A stretch of DNA of 64,000 bases from Conchocele bisecta. Taxonomy: Eukaryota > Mollusca > Bivalvia > Lucinida > Thyasiridae. Of the stretch, positions 19,522 to 30,451 are shown piece by piece. A program made the position numbers and the translations under genes. The notes beneath the pieces are model-generated. The model did not search any database, was not told the DNA's origin, and was given only the letters and a program-made list of their open reading frames with translations. The DNA lies in the NCBI GenBank assembly GCA_029237695.1, contig CM055278.1:71353188-71417187 (forward strand), read 5' to 3'. Numbering within the stretch: position 1 is the stretch's first letter; the number at the start of each line of letters is the position of its first letter.

Positions 19522-20331
19522 TAGTCATTAATAACGCACATCGCTTGTGAACGGAACATTATTAAACTATGGAGGAAGAACACAGTCATGTACATGATAT
19601 AATCGTGTTATTAGTTCACTTGCTGTATATACCATCAGTCTCTTATAATTCTTGATACGACAATCTAAGTCTTTAAGTCTTATCATTTTGATATGTACTT
19701 AAGTTTAAACTTCATGCACAACGACTACAAACAACCACGAGAACACGTATACGTATGTATTTCGTTTGACACAGATGGAGGCGTAAAGATGATCCTTCAT
19801 GTGTGAGGAAACCGGAGTACCCGGTGGACAACTACTGGCATTAACATTAATGATAAAACATCATGTACCCCACGCCCACTGATTAAATGTATCCGGATCA
19901 AGGGAAAGTCTACTTAAAGCACCCATCAGAATTAATTTGCAAAGAAATAATCATTAATTTCTAAAACATCTGACATGATATGTATTAAACGATTGGTTGG
20001 TCATATACGTGCGACGCGGACACTGAACACATGTACTGGCATATACAGCGACGATTTGATGAAGGTTCCCAACTAGACAAATGAAAACGAATGGAAAACG
20101 AAGAGAAAACGATCGTTTTGTACAACGATATATGCATATAAATGATCGTTTGTTATGTTATACATGAAAACGATATTCTCGTTTAAATACCCGGCTTTGA
20201 ACTATTTAAACGTCTGTCTTTGTAATTAGAAAATGCGAAGACATCGTTTTCGAATTATAAAAATGAAAATACACTCACTACGGTGTGTAAACGGTAGCCA
20301 GTCGTTCGTTTGAGGAACCAGGAACAATTCT
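19522..20331. other. No gene or repeat recognised
   Basis: About 810 bp. GAAAACGA-type words recur at 20085-20250 (AAAACGAATGG, AAAACGAAG, AAAACGATCG) without a fixed period. No coding feature was identified. Confidence 0.5.
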
Positions 20332-20546
20332 GGGGCCCGTTTCACTAAACTTCGTACGACTAAAATGTTCTAAGTGCAAAACGATGATTTTCTTGTAAAC
20401 ACGTATTGGATTCACATGTATTGAGCATACGCTGCATATGCAGCGTATGCTCAATACATGTGAATCCATCAATTGAAATTTCCACACGATCCTAAATGTG
20501 AACTTACGGACATTTTAGGCGTACGAAGTTTAGTGAAACGGCCCCC
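20332..20546. mobile_element. GGGCCC palindromic MITE
   Basis: GGGGCCCGTTTCACTAAACT to the inverse GAAACGGCCCCC, 215 bp, with the core reading CATGTATTGAGCATACGCTG and a perfect centre TGCATATGCA. One internal arm (AATTATGATAGTC) is shortened. Confidence 0.85.
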
Positions 20547-20750
20547 TGAACGGTAACAGGATATGTTACATGCATTTTTAAGAATATTTAACAGATAGGA
20601 AAACGCATTATCATTATTGAGTTTCCCCCATGCTACGAAAATAGTGATATATATTTGTTTCTGAATGTGACTGGCCAAACGGGGCTTATGCCACGTGTCG
20701 CTTGTCTCTGGTAGCAAACTCGTACAACCTGATGAAGATCTGCACCGTTT

Positions 20751-20870
20751 GCTAAAAGAATGACGGTTGTGTTGTTACTTGAACGACGAACAGTATAGAT
20801 CCGGATAAGACTGCGCGGATGTCTACACTGGTTGCATGACCATAAGCCCCATTTATTCCATTATATCCAC
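20751..20870 (-). mobile_element. GGCTG repeat, decayed
   Basis: GACGAACAGTATAGATCCGG, GTCTACACTGGTTGC and CATAAGCCCCATTTATTCCA keep family order, but many sites have changed. Confidence 0.55.
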
Positions 20871-21403
20871 ATTTAGTTTGCACAAATAACCGTATCTTTA
20901 GTATCGCAAAACGACACCGACCTTATACAACGTGACCTTATATAGCAGGACAGAAAATACGCTATGCTGTGACACAACTTGAATATTTTAAATACAAGAA
21001 AATCGGGATAGTTCCCGCACAGAGAACGTCAAATTCTGACGTAAGTTTCCGACCCATACAATTCCGTATTCGATTGGAAACGTTCGGCAGTTTTCGACAT
21101 CGCTTAACTTTTCAAACCAATTTCATCAGTCCGCGAAATCGTTAGGGTATGCGGTCTCGTGAGTAAGAAATGGAAGATAAATACTTGCAGAGCTAATAGT
21201 TATCGACATTAACCAGTTCCAAGTGTTGACTTGGACAAAACAAATAATATAAAATAAATAAAACAGAATCAGCGTTTAATGGACACAGTCATACAAAACT
21301 ATAGTCGCCTACGGACTTCGGATTGCCTTTGTTTGCTAGGAGTAGTCTAATGGTATACATAGTTCCATCGACTAGGGATCATTTCTAGACGAGTTCACTT
21401 GTA
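20871..21403. other. No gene or repeat recognised
   Basis: About 530 bp without a named repeat, a frame over 50 codons of note, or a clear splice pair. Confidence 0.5.
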
Positions 21404-21706
21404 TATGTGACTGTCACTGGAGACATAGGGATTTTACTCCAAAGTCCGTTAATACACTCATCACAATTAATTTGTAAAGACATAATGGATATGTGGTTGA
21501 GACTGGAAAAATTGGTGTTATGGGTTTTGCGACCAGTGTAGATCCAGATCAGCCTGTGCATCCGCACAGTCTGATCAGGATCTGCACTATTCGGCATTCC
21601 AAGAATTCTTAACAAGAAATATCGATGGTTATCAGTGTGTGTTATTGAATCAGAAGCTACACTGTTCACAATCCCATAAGCCCAATTCCTCCAGTCACAC
21701 GGCCAT
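21404..21706 (+). mobile_element. GGCTG repeat, long variant with doubled start
   Basis: A first start (TGTGACTGTCACTGGAGAC) at 21406 is followed by the shared GTCCGTTAATACACTCATCA and then a second start (TGTGGTTGAGACTGG) at about 21491. It ends CCTCCAGTCACACGGCCATA. Compare 19235-19521. Confidence 0.7.
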
Positions 21707-21939
21707 ATACGAGTCGGAGATATACATTTGACTCGCAATACCCAGTGGATGGTATTGCCTATAACGGTATTACGTTATCTCAACATATGCGGTATAAGCA
21801 TAACGCAGTACCGTTACCATAAAATAATACTTTAAAACACTCTTAACCCGACAGGCTATACATTGTGAATCTCACATACACTATATTAAATGAGTTATTG
21901 GTGTTATATATACAATTACTTTTAATTGAAGAAATCGAC

Positions 21940-21974
21940 AAATATTGGCAAGATTAGCGCAGGCAGTGGTGTAC
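21940..21974 (+). mobile_element. CCACC MITE, right end only
   Basis: AATATTGGCAAGATTAGCGC then AGGCAGTGGTGTA, ending in the family terminus. Confidence 0.6.
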
Positions 21975-22849
21975 CACAAACAACGTTTCCCCATGAGAAC
22001 ATCCACCATTTACGATCTGACAACCATAATAGGACAATTCACCGCGCAATAATACAGGTCCATTAAGTCACTTGAATCTTATCGATCCCCTGGGGTCGGG
22101 TAAACAACGATTCTGATTGCAGACCCGGTTCCATGTTTACACGGCTGAATGTAAATCCATTGATTGATCGATTTCTTAAAAGGTACACTAATATACCAGC
22201 AACTGCACTCGCTGTTTTGTTGTTTTTAGTCTGTCTCTATTTCCGGTGCAATAACAAGCTTGAATACGTGTCTTTTGGTTGACATGTTTCGCACGTCGTG
22301 TCAGTATTACGTGAGAAGTGTCCTTAATGACTTTTGGCAATATTGTTCAGTATTCTATAAATTATTCGATAAATTATAAAAACTACCAGAACATTTAGAT
22401 ATTGTCTAGCATGCGGATTGGTATTCATGCAACTAACATCACATTGTTTTAGTAAGCGCGAATTTGCTTTAACTGATTACAAACATTGCAAGTTGAATAT
22501 ACATGTGCAACGGTTTCGGGCTTTGCAATCAGACTTAAGTTTATTTTGCGCTTCCGCTACATCCATCGTTTTTTCTGTGCCAGTAATTCAAACGGCAGTT
22601 TTCCGCTGTTGTAACAGTTGGCAAGTCAATTTAAAATAATTCCATTTACAATTTACGTTCTGTTAATCCAATCTTGTTTCACAAATTCAGCGAGAAAATT
22701 AAATTGCAACTACGTTTGTTTACTGAAAGTTCTAAATTCGTTGCGCATCATTCCCGCATCCGTTAGAAGAGACAAAACATACAGCGGATCCTCTCGAAAG
22801 TGGACACCCTGGCATGTATATCTCTGGTGCGCATGCGCTCGAAAGGTAC
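21975..22849. other. No gene or repeat recognised
   Basis: About 875 bp. Plus-strand frames at 22418-22639 and 22618-22866 overlap and show no domain signature. This is among the longer repeat-free stretches and a reasonable place to look for host sequence by search. Confidence 0.45.
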
Positions 22850-23054
22850 TTTACCGCCAGCGCTAATATTGCCAATATTTGTATTATTTTGTATACTTGA
22901 ATATTGTGCTTGAAACCCAGAATATTGATTGACTGAGCATGCGCTGTGCTACAACTCGGGCTCAGACAATCAAATTGCTTGATTGAGAGTTGGAACTGCG
23001 AATAGATGTTCAGAATCGTTGATAATCTGGGCAAGATTAACGAAGGCGTTTTGT
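22850..23054 (+). mobile_element. CCACC MITE
   Basis: TTTACCGCCAGCGCTAATAT to GCAAGATTAACGAAGGCGTT, with the centre changed to GCATGCGCTGTGCTACAACT. The ends are more diverged than average. Confidence 0.75.
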
Positions 23055-23289
23055 GCACCGGCAACCCTATCGCGTGCGGGAAATATAATATATCCCTGGA
23101 TAACCGCGTAGTAATACAACACTGTGGGTGGCAGGTGGGAGCATGCGATGGGTACTTTAACGATCAGGGTTCATCCTTACCGGAATCCCGACTGGAGACC
23201 TGGTTTGGCCCTCACATACGTCTTTGGCATTTTGTATGTGACAGTTGAATCTGGTTATACCCCTTATGTGAGTATTACGATATTCGTAA

Positions 23290-23510
23290 TCCTGGTGCCA
23301 AGTGACTTGGTGTGGTATGGACCTGGCACCAGGTCAGGTTATTTTAATTTCAGGGCTAAATATATTTGTTCTCGATGTAAATATTCCGTTCTGATTTTGG
23401 TATTTTCCCCCCAATGCAGCAGGTGAAAATGGGATCGAACCCGTTTGCCCGGCCTTACATGACCTTAGCTGTTGATAGGCCGTTAAACACTAATAAGCAA
23501 ACAAACAACA
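23290..23510 (-). mobile_element. GTTTAAC SINE-like repeat (minus strand)
   Basis: On the minus strand: GTTTAACGGCCTATCAACAG, then GGGTTCGATCCC (plus 23431-23442; B-box-like), then the ACCTGGTGCCAGGTC end, in the order seen at 5488-5665. It is followed at once by a CCACC copy. Confidence 0.55.
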
Positions 23511-23512
23511 AT

Positions 23513-23721
23513 GTCTGCGTTAAGCCTGACAAGATGTTAACGTTTCTGAACAACTGTTTGCAATGTCAACCCGCAATCAAGCAGTTTGATTGACTGTGAC
23601 TGAGTTGTATCACAGCTCAGGCTCAGCCAATCAAGAGGCCTTAAATCAAACACAATATTCAAGTATATGGAGATAAAGAAACTAATTTAGTACTGGCAGG
23701 ATTGGCGCAGTCGGTCGTGTA
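23513..23721 (+). mobile_element. CCACC MITE
   Basis: TGTCTGCGTTAAGCCTGACA to GGCGCAGTCGGTCGTGTA. The arm after the centre is damaged (CAATCAAGAGGCC) but the family order is intact. Confidence 0.75.
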
Positions 23722-24009
23722 ATAACCATCCATATGAGAGACAAATTCGACCAATATTACACCGTCAATACTGTGCAGCGTATACATAATTGATGGCCAC
23801 ATTGTCTATCGGTACTACTTCCGGGTCACACGGGCACTTCTGATATCGTGGCCGACACTCGTGTGATTTCTGGTGGTGACCTTTCGCTGTAGAGATGGAC
23901 ACAATTTACCCCCAGCAACAATAATTCGCCTCCGATATGTTATCTACGCGGGAATTATGGAGCAGGGTAGCAATTTTGTTTCTAAATTTACCACACGTAC
24001 ATTTCACAT

Positions 24010-24231
24010 GCACCACCGCCTGCGCCAATCTTGTCAATATTTGTAAATGTGCTTAGCATAAAATACTTGCATGAATATTGTGTTTGAAAGTCGAGCAGCT
24101 TGATTGGCGGAGCCTGAGTTTTGCTACAGCTCAGGCTCAGCCAATCAAACTGCTCGATTGCGAGTTGATATCGCCAATAGGTGTTCAGAAAAGTTGGCAT
24201 CTTAGCAACATTAACGCAGGAGGTTGTGTAT
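24010..24231 (+). mobile_element. CCACC MITE
   Basis: CACCACCGCCTGCGCCAATC to AACGCAGGAGGTTGTGTA, with the GAGCCTGAGTTTTGCTACAG centre. A full-length 220-bp copy. Confidence 0.8.
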
Positions 24232-24469
24232 TAACCAATTCAATGCTGCATTTTTGTACTGATAATACAGAGAGAAAGCGAGGAATTCGTCTCGTGTTTT
24301 TCCCCTGTGTTCTGTTCTGTGAAGCATTAGTGCCCACTGTCAGCGAACACATCATACATCCGCGTATTGATTAGGTAAGAACTGATTGTTACTTCAAAGA
24401 CAAGGGACCGTCAGCTCCCGTAATTATGACGTCGTATCACGCTCGCCAAGTCTCGGGCAATGAAGTTAG

Positions 24470-24854
24470 CAAGGTGCATGATCACGTGGTTACAACAACA
24501 ACAACGTCGCCCACTCCAAAGTAAGTATTATTTGATATTGTCCTTAATATGCAACGGATTTTGATGAAATATGGCGCAGCAAACGCGTCTTCGTGAGCTG
24601 CATTTGGTGGTACAGGGAGTTCGGCACAGACACGAAAATCGATTCTTCGCAAAAACGACAGAAGTTTGGGCGAAAATACAAAGACCACCAAATGCAACTT
24701 AACAAGACGCGTTTGATGCGCCATATTTCATCAAAATCCGTTAAATAATAAGGACAATATAAAATAATACGTACTTTGAATAAGATGGATTCTGGAAGTT
24801 TCGGTACTTGTAACAGTTATTGTTGTTGTTAGTATCACGTGACCATACACCTTG
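24470..24854. mobile_element. CAAGG fold-back element 2
   Basis: Ends CAAGGTGCATGATCACGTGG and inverse. Flanks GTTAG (24465-24469) and GTTAT (24855-24859) match at four of five positions. The central GAATCGATTTCCGTGTC palindrome has lost one arm compared with the other copies, leaving a single GAAAATCGATTCTTCGC. A CCACC element follows 13 bp later. Confidence 0.8.
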
Positions 24855-24867
24855 GTTATGTAACGTC

Positions 24868-25083
24868 ACGCCTGCGTAAATATTGCCAAGATGCCAACGT
24901 TTCTGAACATGCATGTATATTCGCGATATTAAATCGCAATTAAGCATTTGATTGGCTGTGCCTGATGGTTGCATAGCTAAAGCTCAGCCAATTAAGCTGC
25001 TTACTTTCAAACACAATATTTAAGTATTTTGTAATAGACACATTTACAAATGCTGGCAAGATTGGCACAGGCGGTGGTGTATA
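24868..25083 (+). mobile_element. CCACC MITE
   Basis: ACGCCTGCGTAAATATTGCC to GGCACAGGCGGTGGTGTATA. The centre is mutated (CTGATGGTTGCATAGC). Confidence 0.75.
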
Positions 25084-25216
25084 ACACGTGTTCGGCAGGT
25101 TGACAGATTTAGAAGGCGTCCAAATGCAGTCCGATTTTTTTAGTATCGGTTTGCATAGGGGTAACTTTGATATCATGGTTGAAACAATCAGTAGCGACGC
25201 CAGCTCCTATTCTGAT

Positions 25217-25373
25217 GTAAACCATCGCCTGCGTTAATCTTGCCACGATGTCAACGTTTCTGACCATATATTCGCAATATCAACTCGAAAGTCAGCAGTT
25301 TGATTGGCGGTGCCTGAACTGTAGCATTTGTAACACATTTACAAATATTGATTAGCGTAGGCGGTTATGTATC
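25217..25373 (+). mobile_element. CCACC MITE, internally deleted
   Basis: AAACCATCGCCTGCGTTAAT to ATTAGCGTAGGCGGTTATGT. The right half of the central palindrome and its arm are deleted, leaving 157 bp. Confidence 0.7.
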
Positions 25374-25762
25374 CAATGCAACTAGATACTACAAACAGAA
25401 ATACTCGTGTCTCTAGTATCTGGTTGCATACGGTTAACTGGGGATATTAATAGTTCTCCGTTTTTCAAATATCCTCACCAATACATTCAATATAGCATAT
25501 CAATGGAATCGATATCGCAACATTCTCATAGAAGAAAATACGGAAAACCTTGTATACTGGTCCATGACAAACCGTTATGATAAACCCATTTTCTCGAACA
25601 GCACATAATTAGCAACCTCTGAAACAAGCGCCGTCGGCAGTAGCTACAGAACGAACCATTTCAGCAATTAATCCCAATTATTGGAACTAAAGAAACGATA
25701 AATGTGTTCTTATCATGCGCCAGTGGATAGATCTTCCACGAAAAAAACTCTGGTAAAGTAAA
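25374..25762. other. No gene or repeat recognised
   Basis: About 390 bp. AACTAGATACTA / TAGTATCTGGTT at 25380-25425 forms a weak inverted pair. Nothing else could be identified. Confidence 0.45.
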
Positions 25763-26078
25763 TACACCACCGCCTGCGCTAATCTTACCAATATTTGGCA
25801 ATGTCTTTATTACAAAATACTTGAATATTGTGCTTGAAAGTAAGCAGTTTGATTGGCTGAGCTGTGCTGTGAGTTAATCTTGTCAATATTTGTAAATGCG
25901 TTTATTACGAAATATTGTTGGAATATTGTGTTTGAAAGTAAGCATTTTGATTGGCTGAGCCTGAGCTGTGCTACAGCTCAGGCACAGCCAATCAAACTGC
26001 TTGATGGCGAGTTTATATCGCCCATAGATGTTCAGAAACGTTGAAGTCGTGGCACGATTAACGCAGGCGGTGGTGTAG
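25763..26078 (+). mobile_element. CCACC MITE, compound
   Basis: Begins TACACCACCGCCTGCGCTAA. After about 105 bp the left part restarts (GAGTTAATCTTGTCAATATT) and runs to the end GCAGGCGGTGGTGTA. The left arm is therefore present twice, an arm-arm-inverted-arm layout. Confidence 0.75.
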
Positions 26079-26449
26079 CAAGACGTATACATACAGGGGA
26101 AATGTGATGGAACAAAGACATGCGTCCTCTATCTGGCAAAACCAGACTTATATCATTTCTGGAACATTGCTGAATGTGATCACCTGCTGATGATTTTCTG
26201 ATGATTTTTCGAAGTTCTGATGGTATTATTTACGAAACATTAAATTTCTGAGAAGCGCATTAATTATTTTTTGTTAAATGTTTTTGTTTTTTGCTAATGG
26301 TCGATGTCGTTTGCGAACAAATCGCTTATGTTCTTAAAATGTACTTGCTTACGAAAACTGGGCATGCGAGTATAAGATAACATTCACGATATATAGTTAT
26401 AATAATATATCTTCCCGACACTAGTAGCACAAAAACATACGAAAGTTTC
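26079..26449. other. No gene or repeat recognised
   Basis: About 370 bp, with TGATGATTTTCTGATGATTT at about 26188 as a short direct repeat and a T-rich block at 26266-26292. Confidence 0.5.
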
Positions 26450-26603
26450 ATAATAATAAATATGTGTTGTACCCACACGCGCGCATAGGGACCCGCACTG
26501 GAACGATCAGGTACCAGACTCCCAGGATAATAATAAATAGGTGTTGTACCCACACGCGCGCACAGGGACCCGCACTGGAACGATCAGGTACCAAACCCGC
26601 AGG
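26450..26603 (+). repeat. Two 77-bp tandem copies
   Basis: GTGTTGTACCCACACGCGCG at 26464 and 26541 start near-identical units containing GGGACCCGCACTGGAACGAT; about four differences are visible. Frames here repeat with the unit and are not genes. Confidence 0.9.
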
Positions 26604-26819
26604 AATTATCTTATCAAACAATACACAAATCTCTATAAGATGCGTTCAAAATGCATGCACCCAACTGCTTAACTAAGTTCGTAACTACAATAGCGTCAGT
26701 GCTGGGTTCTGTTTTCTACCTGTTTATCTTATCCGTATGTGTCGGGATATATATTGTGGCAGATTCCCGTTACGCCTATAATGAGAGCAATCCATGAGCA
26801 ATATTATGCCATATACCAG

Positions 26820-26848
26820 TACAGTGGAACCTCTCTCAATTGTACACC
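26820..26848 (+). mobile_element. CAGTG pogo-like hairpin, left half
   Basis: GTACAGTGGAACCTCTCTCA, then unrelated sequence. Confidence 0.5.
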
Positions 26849-26886
26849 AATACATACCTAGCGTACATGTATGTATGCACACAGAC

Positions 26887-27020
26887 GCTTGGAAATCTCC
26901 ATTACCGACGCTGGCTGTGATTGATTGATTTATTTATTAGCGTCTCACCTGTAGCTTGGAAATCTCCATTACCGACGCTGGCTGTGATTGATTGATTTAT
27001 TTATTAGCGTCTCACATGTA
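26887..27020 (+). repeat. Two 67-bp tandem copies
   Basis: GCTTGGAAATCTCCATTACC at 26887 and 26954 begin two virtually identical 67-bp units that also contain GATTGATTGATTTATTTATT. The identity suggests a recent duplication. Confidence 0.9.
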
Positions 27021-27142
27021 CTATTACAACATATTATAAATATACAATTCAACACAGTTGCCATTCTAAATAGAATTACGAGAGACGATATTTGCACAAT
27101 ACATGTACATATAAGGCAAATTGTTATACTACGAAATCGAAG

Positions 27143-27311
27143 TAACTGCGCTAATCCTGCCAACATTTGTCCATTTATTTACCAGAATACTTGAATATTG
27201 TACTTGAAATCAAGCAGATTGATTAGCCGATCAATCTGCTTGAATTCTAGTTGATATTAAATGTTCAGAAAGGTTGACACTTTGACAAGATTAGCGCAGC
27301 TGGCGGTGTTT
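27143..27311 (+). mobile_element. CCACC MITE, shortened centre
   Basis: AACTGCGCTAATCCTGCCAA to GATTAGCGCAGCTGGCGGTG. The GAGCCTGAGCTGTG centre is gone; the arms meet at GATTAGCCGATCAATC. Confidence 0.7.
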
Positions 27312-27557
27312 CTATCCGCATTGATTGCAGACTGCACAGCGCTAATTACTCGCAACTCCAAGTGTGTAAAACCCGACTCTCCTCACATAAACGATGCTAA
27401 CACACGTTAATGTAACATTGGGGGTAATTATCATGAATCACACGCGCAAATCACGTCGAAGCTATTTGCTACACACATACAGTGGTCATTTAGCTCCGAT
27501 GAGAATGTATGTTCAGTATCGTTAAGCACACACATATGCCACAGAATGGTCTGACTT

Positions 27558-27624
27558 ACAGTGAAACCTCTCTAAATCGGACACCCGGGAGACCTCCCAG
27601 GGTGTCCGGTTTAGAGAGGTTTCA
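27558..27624. mobile_element. CAGTG hairpin (pogo-like MITE)
   Basis: TACAGTGAAACCTCTCTAAA to TTTAGAGAGGTTTCA around CCCGGGAGACCTCCCAGGG. A 67-bp near-perfect hairpin. Confidence 0.75.
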
Positions 27625-28047
27625 AAACTATATAAGTACATTTTGAAAATCTGAGTACGTTTACGTTCTAATTAACATGAATATTCATGAACCAGGTTTC
27701 TATTCATGCTGAACTAAGCTGGTTAATGATGTCAAATTGGCTCCTTTCTGATGTGTTCATTAACGCTATATGTTCATTAACACATTCAACCACGTTTGAT
27801 CCAGTCTCGTCACAAAGCGATAATTAACCAGTCTCAAGATACAAGATTGCGGACACATGTACATGTGATGTACGTGTTTGCTGTTAATTGGATACCTGAG
27901 ACAACCATGTGCATGATGGTTACGTTCATGAATGTGTAGTTAATTAAACACTATCACAGACAGAAGTATCATTTGCCCGTTAGATGCGATTCAGTCGTCG
28001 TTGTTGCGGTGTGATCAGGTTTCATGAACCACGTGCGACAATACCAT
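27625..28047. other. No gene or repeat recognised
   Basis: About 420 bp with a few short local repeats (GTTCATTAAC twice near 27760). No frame of note. Confidence 0.5.
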
Positions 28048-28114
28048 ACATTAGAACCTCTCAAAAACCCTGGGAGGTCCCCATGGTGTCCGGTTTAGAG
28101 ATGTTCCACTGTAA
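28048..28114. mobile_element. CAGTG hairpin (pogo-like MITE)
   Basis: TTAGAACCTCTCAAAAACCC to TTTAGAGATGTTCCACTGTA; the left end is decayed. A right half-end of another copy (GTGTCCGGTTTATAGAGG) is at 28232-28262. Confidence 0.65.
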
Positions 28115-28262
28115 ATCAGACATGACTATGCCAACGTACGCAGCTGTGCTTTGCAAACTTGAACAAGCATAACAAAACTTGAATAAACACCAATGAAACC
28201 CATACGATTAAGGATAAACGGACTGTCTGTGTGTCCGGTTTATAGAGGTGTTGCTGTATTTA

Positions 28263-28599
28263 CGGCTGGGAACTGAAATGAGAACCCGGACATGAAATAA
28301 ATTATCTTTTCTCTAGTACGAAACTTTAAAAAATTGTTCGGGGTTTTCTTTCAAATTAGTTGCCGAAGGCGCTCATACGCATGCGCAATAATATATTTTG
28401 AAATCAATAGACTCGTCTAACAAATGACGGTGTCAATAATACAAGAAGGGGACTAATTCAATGAGGGAGGTACCCGCCTTCTAGCATTGGCCCTATCAAT
28501 AATCATATTAAACCATCACTCATGTAAGATCCTCTATACAACACCACAGAAAAGCAACATACTGAGAATGGTGTCTGTACCGCTATGCGATACCATCTC
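28263..28599. other. No gene or repeat recognised
   Basis: About 340 bp. No repeat family or frame was identified; it immediately follows, in minus-strand order, the candidate exon at 28600-28742. Confidence 0.4.
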
Positions 28600-28742
28600 T
28601 TAACAATGGTGTATCTTCGCTCCTGCGGTGTTTTGACAGGTTTCTACACACGCGGTTGACTTAGCATGCGCGCCTACGAAAACCCTCTGATAATATCTCA
28701 ATACTCCTGTTACGAAATATTTCTTACGTTTTTGCCAAACGT
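28600..28742 (-). other. Candidate minus-strand terminal exon (weak)
   Basis: On the minus strand a pyrimidine-rich tract ending TCTCTCCCCTCGTAG precedes 28742. From there, after two bases, a frame reads VWQKRKKYFVTGVLRYYQRV (start only) and continues for 46 codons to a stop. The basic, aromatic-rich stretch matches no family I recognise. An internal GTAAGAAAT could instead be a donor, making a 15-nt exon. The phase would fit the exon candidate at 48805-48841, 20 kb away. A chance frame is quite possible. Confidence 0.18.
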
Positions 28743-28858
28743 CTACGAGGGGAGAGATAACATCCGACAGAAATAACAACACGGATAAACTGGTAACTGT
28801 TGTATCTCTCTACTAAAGTGAGACAGTGCTTGGATCACCTGTTCCATTTCTGTTACGT

Positions 28859-29213
28859 CGTTAGTCTCTGCTTTCTTTGTTCGTAGCGAATACGCGTTGT
28901 TGTGTTTCAATGCCATCGTAGCATAGATGATACACCACCGCCTGCCGCCAATATTGTAAATATTTGTCAATTTCTTTATTTAAATGTCGTTGAATATTGT
29001 GTTTGGAATCAAGCAGCTTGATTGGCTGTGCCTGAGCTGTGCTACAGCTCAGGCACAGCCAATCAAGCTGTTTGATTGCGAGTTGGCATTGCCAATATAT
29101 GGTCGGAAACGTTGATAATATAGGCAAGATTAACGCAGGTGGTTGTGTAGTCTCTGATTTCTTTGTTCGTAGCGAATACACGCTGTTGTGTTCTATTGAC
29201 ATCGTAGCATAAC
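28859..29213 (+). repeat. 65-bp direct repeats around a CCACC MITE
   Basis: TTTCTTTGTTCGTAGCGAAT occurs at about 28872 and 29160 inside two direct copies of about 65 bp (28859-28926 and 29149-29213) that begin TTAGTCTCTG/TAGTCTCTG and end CATCGTAGCATA. The CCACC element lies exactly between them. A tandem duplication split by the insertion, or one spanning it, would explain this. Confidence 0.8.
28930..29149 (+). mobile_element. CCACC MITE, well preserved
   Basis: TACACCACCGCCTGCCGCCA to ACGCAGGTGGTTGTGTA. The central 46 bp (TTGATTGGCTGTGCCTGAGC and inverse) are a perfect palindrome, suggesting a younger copy. Confidence 0.85.
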
Positions 29214-29403
29214 TTTATCCAGTTTCCAGTTAATGAGTCGGGCCCAACTTGAACGTGTTTATGCTCAGAATCACTCCATGGATAAGATGGACGAACGTGT
29301 GATTCATGTGCCATCATCACTTGGTCATGACGGACACCCACGTTGGTTGAAAATAGTCATACTGATATCGTATCAGGAGTATAAACAAACTGAGCATATG
29401 TCA

Positions 29404-29727
29404 CTAGCTGACAACGTAGTTGCCATGTGAATCTTTTCTGGAAACTGTGTTGAATTGATCTCTTGAATTTGCAATTGTATCGCAAAATAAAGAACTCCTA
29501 CTAGTGTTCTGCAATGGTCCAAGGTTCGTGATTAAGAACAGGCATTGGTTGGCTGGAATTTCAAGTCCGATACTTAGCCCAATATGATTGTAAACACTGC
29601 CGAACTGATGTCCACTAGCGAAAGTGTTGGTGACGCCAAAGCAATCAAACACCTGTCTGAAAGGACAGTTATCTATCGAAAAGTCGCAGTTCACGTCCAT
29701 AACATTAACTACTCCCGTTCTTGCCAT
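29404..29727 (-). other. Unidentified minus-strand open frame, 107 codons
   Basis: From the first ATG (29727) the frame begins MARTGVVNVMDVNCDFSIDN and continues CPFRQVFDCFGVTNTF, ending at TAG (29404). It lies outside every repeat I recognise. Cysteines are spaced moderately and the NCDF...C start faintly recalls extracellular modules, but I cannot assign a family. Upstream the frame is open only 21 more codons to a TGA. In AT-rich DNA of this length a chance frame this long is not rare. Confidence 0.22.
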
Positions 29728-29883
29728 GAAGCAAGCACCGTATTTAGACTTTGTCAGTAAAACACACAATAAAACGTAGAATGTCCTCAATCAGAACACA
29801 GTTTAGACAGTAAGCTAATAGTGATTTCCGCGTCTTTAGGTGAAGTTTGTAACAACATTTGCGGACATATATTTGCTATGCCA

Positions 29884-30066
29884 CAGTTAGATCACGGTTC
29901 GTCCGCATGTACGAGAAGATTCTCCGCGAGCTTTATCGAGTGGATTATCGATCATACATGCGGACAAACGTGATCTAACTGTGTTATCACATCCTCATGT
30001 ACATACATTGCCCATGTGATGTGTAAATGCAGAAACAAAACTCGAAAATGTATGACAGATGTGATA
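29884..30066 (+). mobile_element. ATCACGG hairpin-plus-tail repeat
   Basis: CAGTTAGATCACGGTTCGTC to ATGCGGACAAACGTGATCTA, then the tail with CATCCTCATGTACATACATT and AACAAAACTCGAAAATG. Nearly colinear with 16102-16286. Confidence 0.8.
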
Positions 30067-30212
30067 ATACAATAGTGATTGTATGATACAAACACGAATT
30101 GTATCATTTTGCTCAGTGAATACATGCGTGTATATATATAATGTACCGACAATCGAACCGTACTCGTAGGCTGACTGCAAGTTATATACGTTTTGTCATG
30201 CTGTTCGAGTAT

Positions 30213-30451
30213 GAGACACGTCATGTGAATGTGTACCTAAGATGAAAATATTCACAGAAACTGTGATCTTTTTCTGTAAATGATATTGAAAAACACGACA
30301 TTTTCATAGAAAATGCGGAAAACTATTCCGCATTTGCTATGAAAATTGCGTCAACTTTGGACCCCATTTACGGAAAATATCGTAAATTTTGTAAATATTT
30401 GTTATGAAACATCGCAAATCTTCTTATGCACAAAATCACATGGCTCGTCTT
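30213..30451. mobile_element. GAGACA fold-back MITE
   Basis: GAGACACGTCATGTGAATGT to CAAAATCACATGGCTCGTCT, with the central AAAATGCGGAAAACTATTCC palindrome and TTTTCTGTAAATGA/TCATTTACGG-type arms. Confidence 0.8.

Noticed and set aside
29404..29790. Signal-peptide-like extension (RTFYVLLCVLL) of the minus-strand frame
   Set aside because: The extension would need a TTG start directly after an in-frame TGA; the first ATG is at 29727, so the hydrophobic segment is unsupported.
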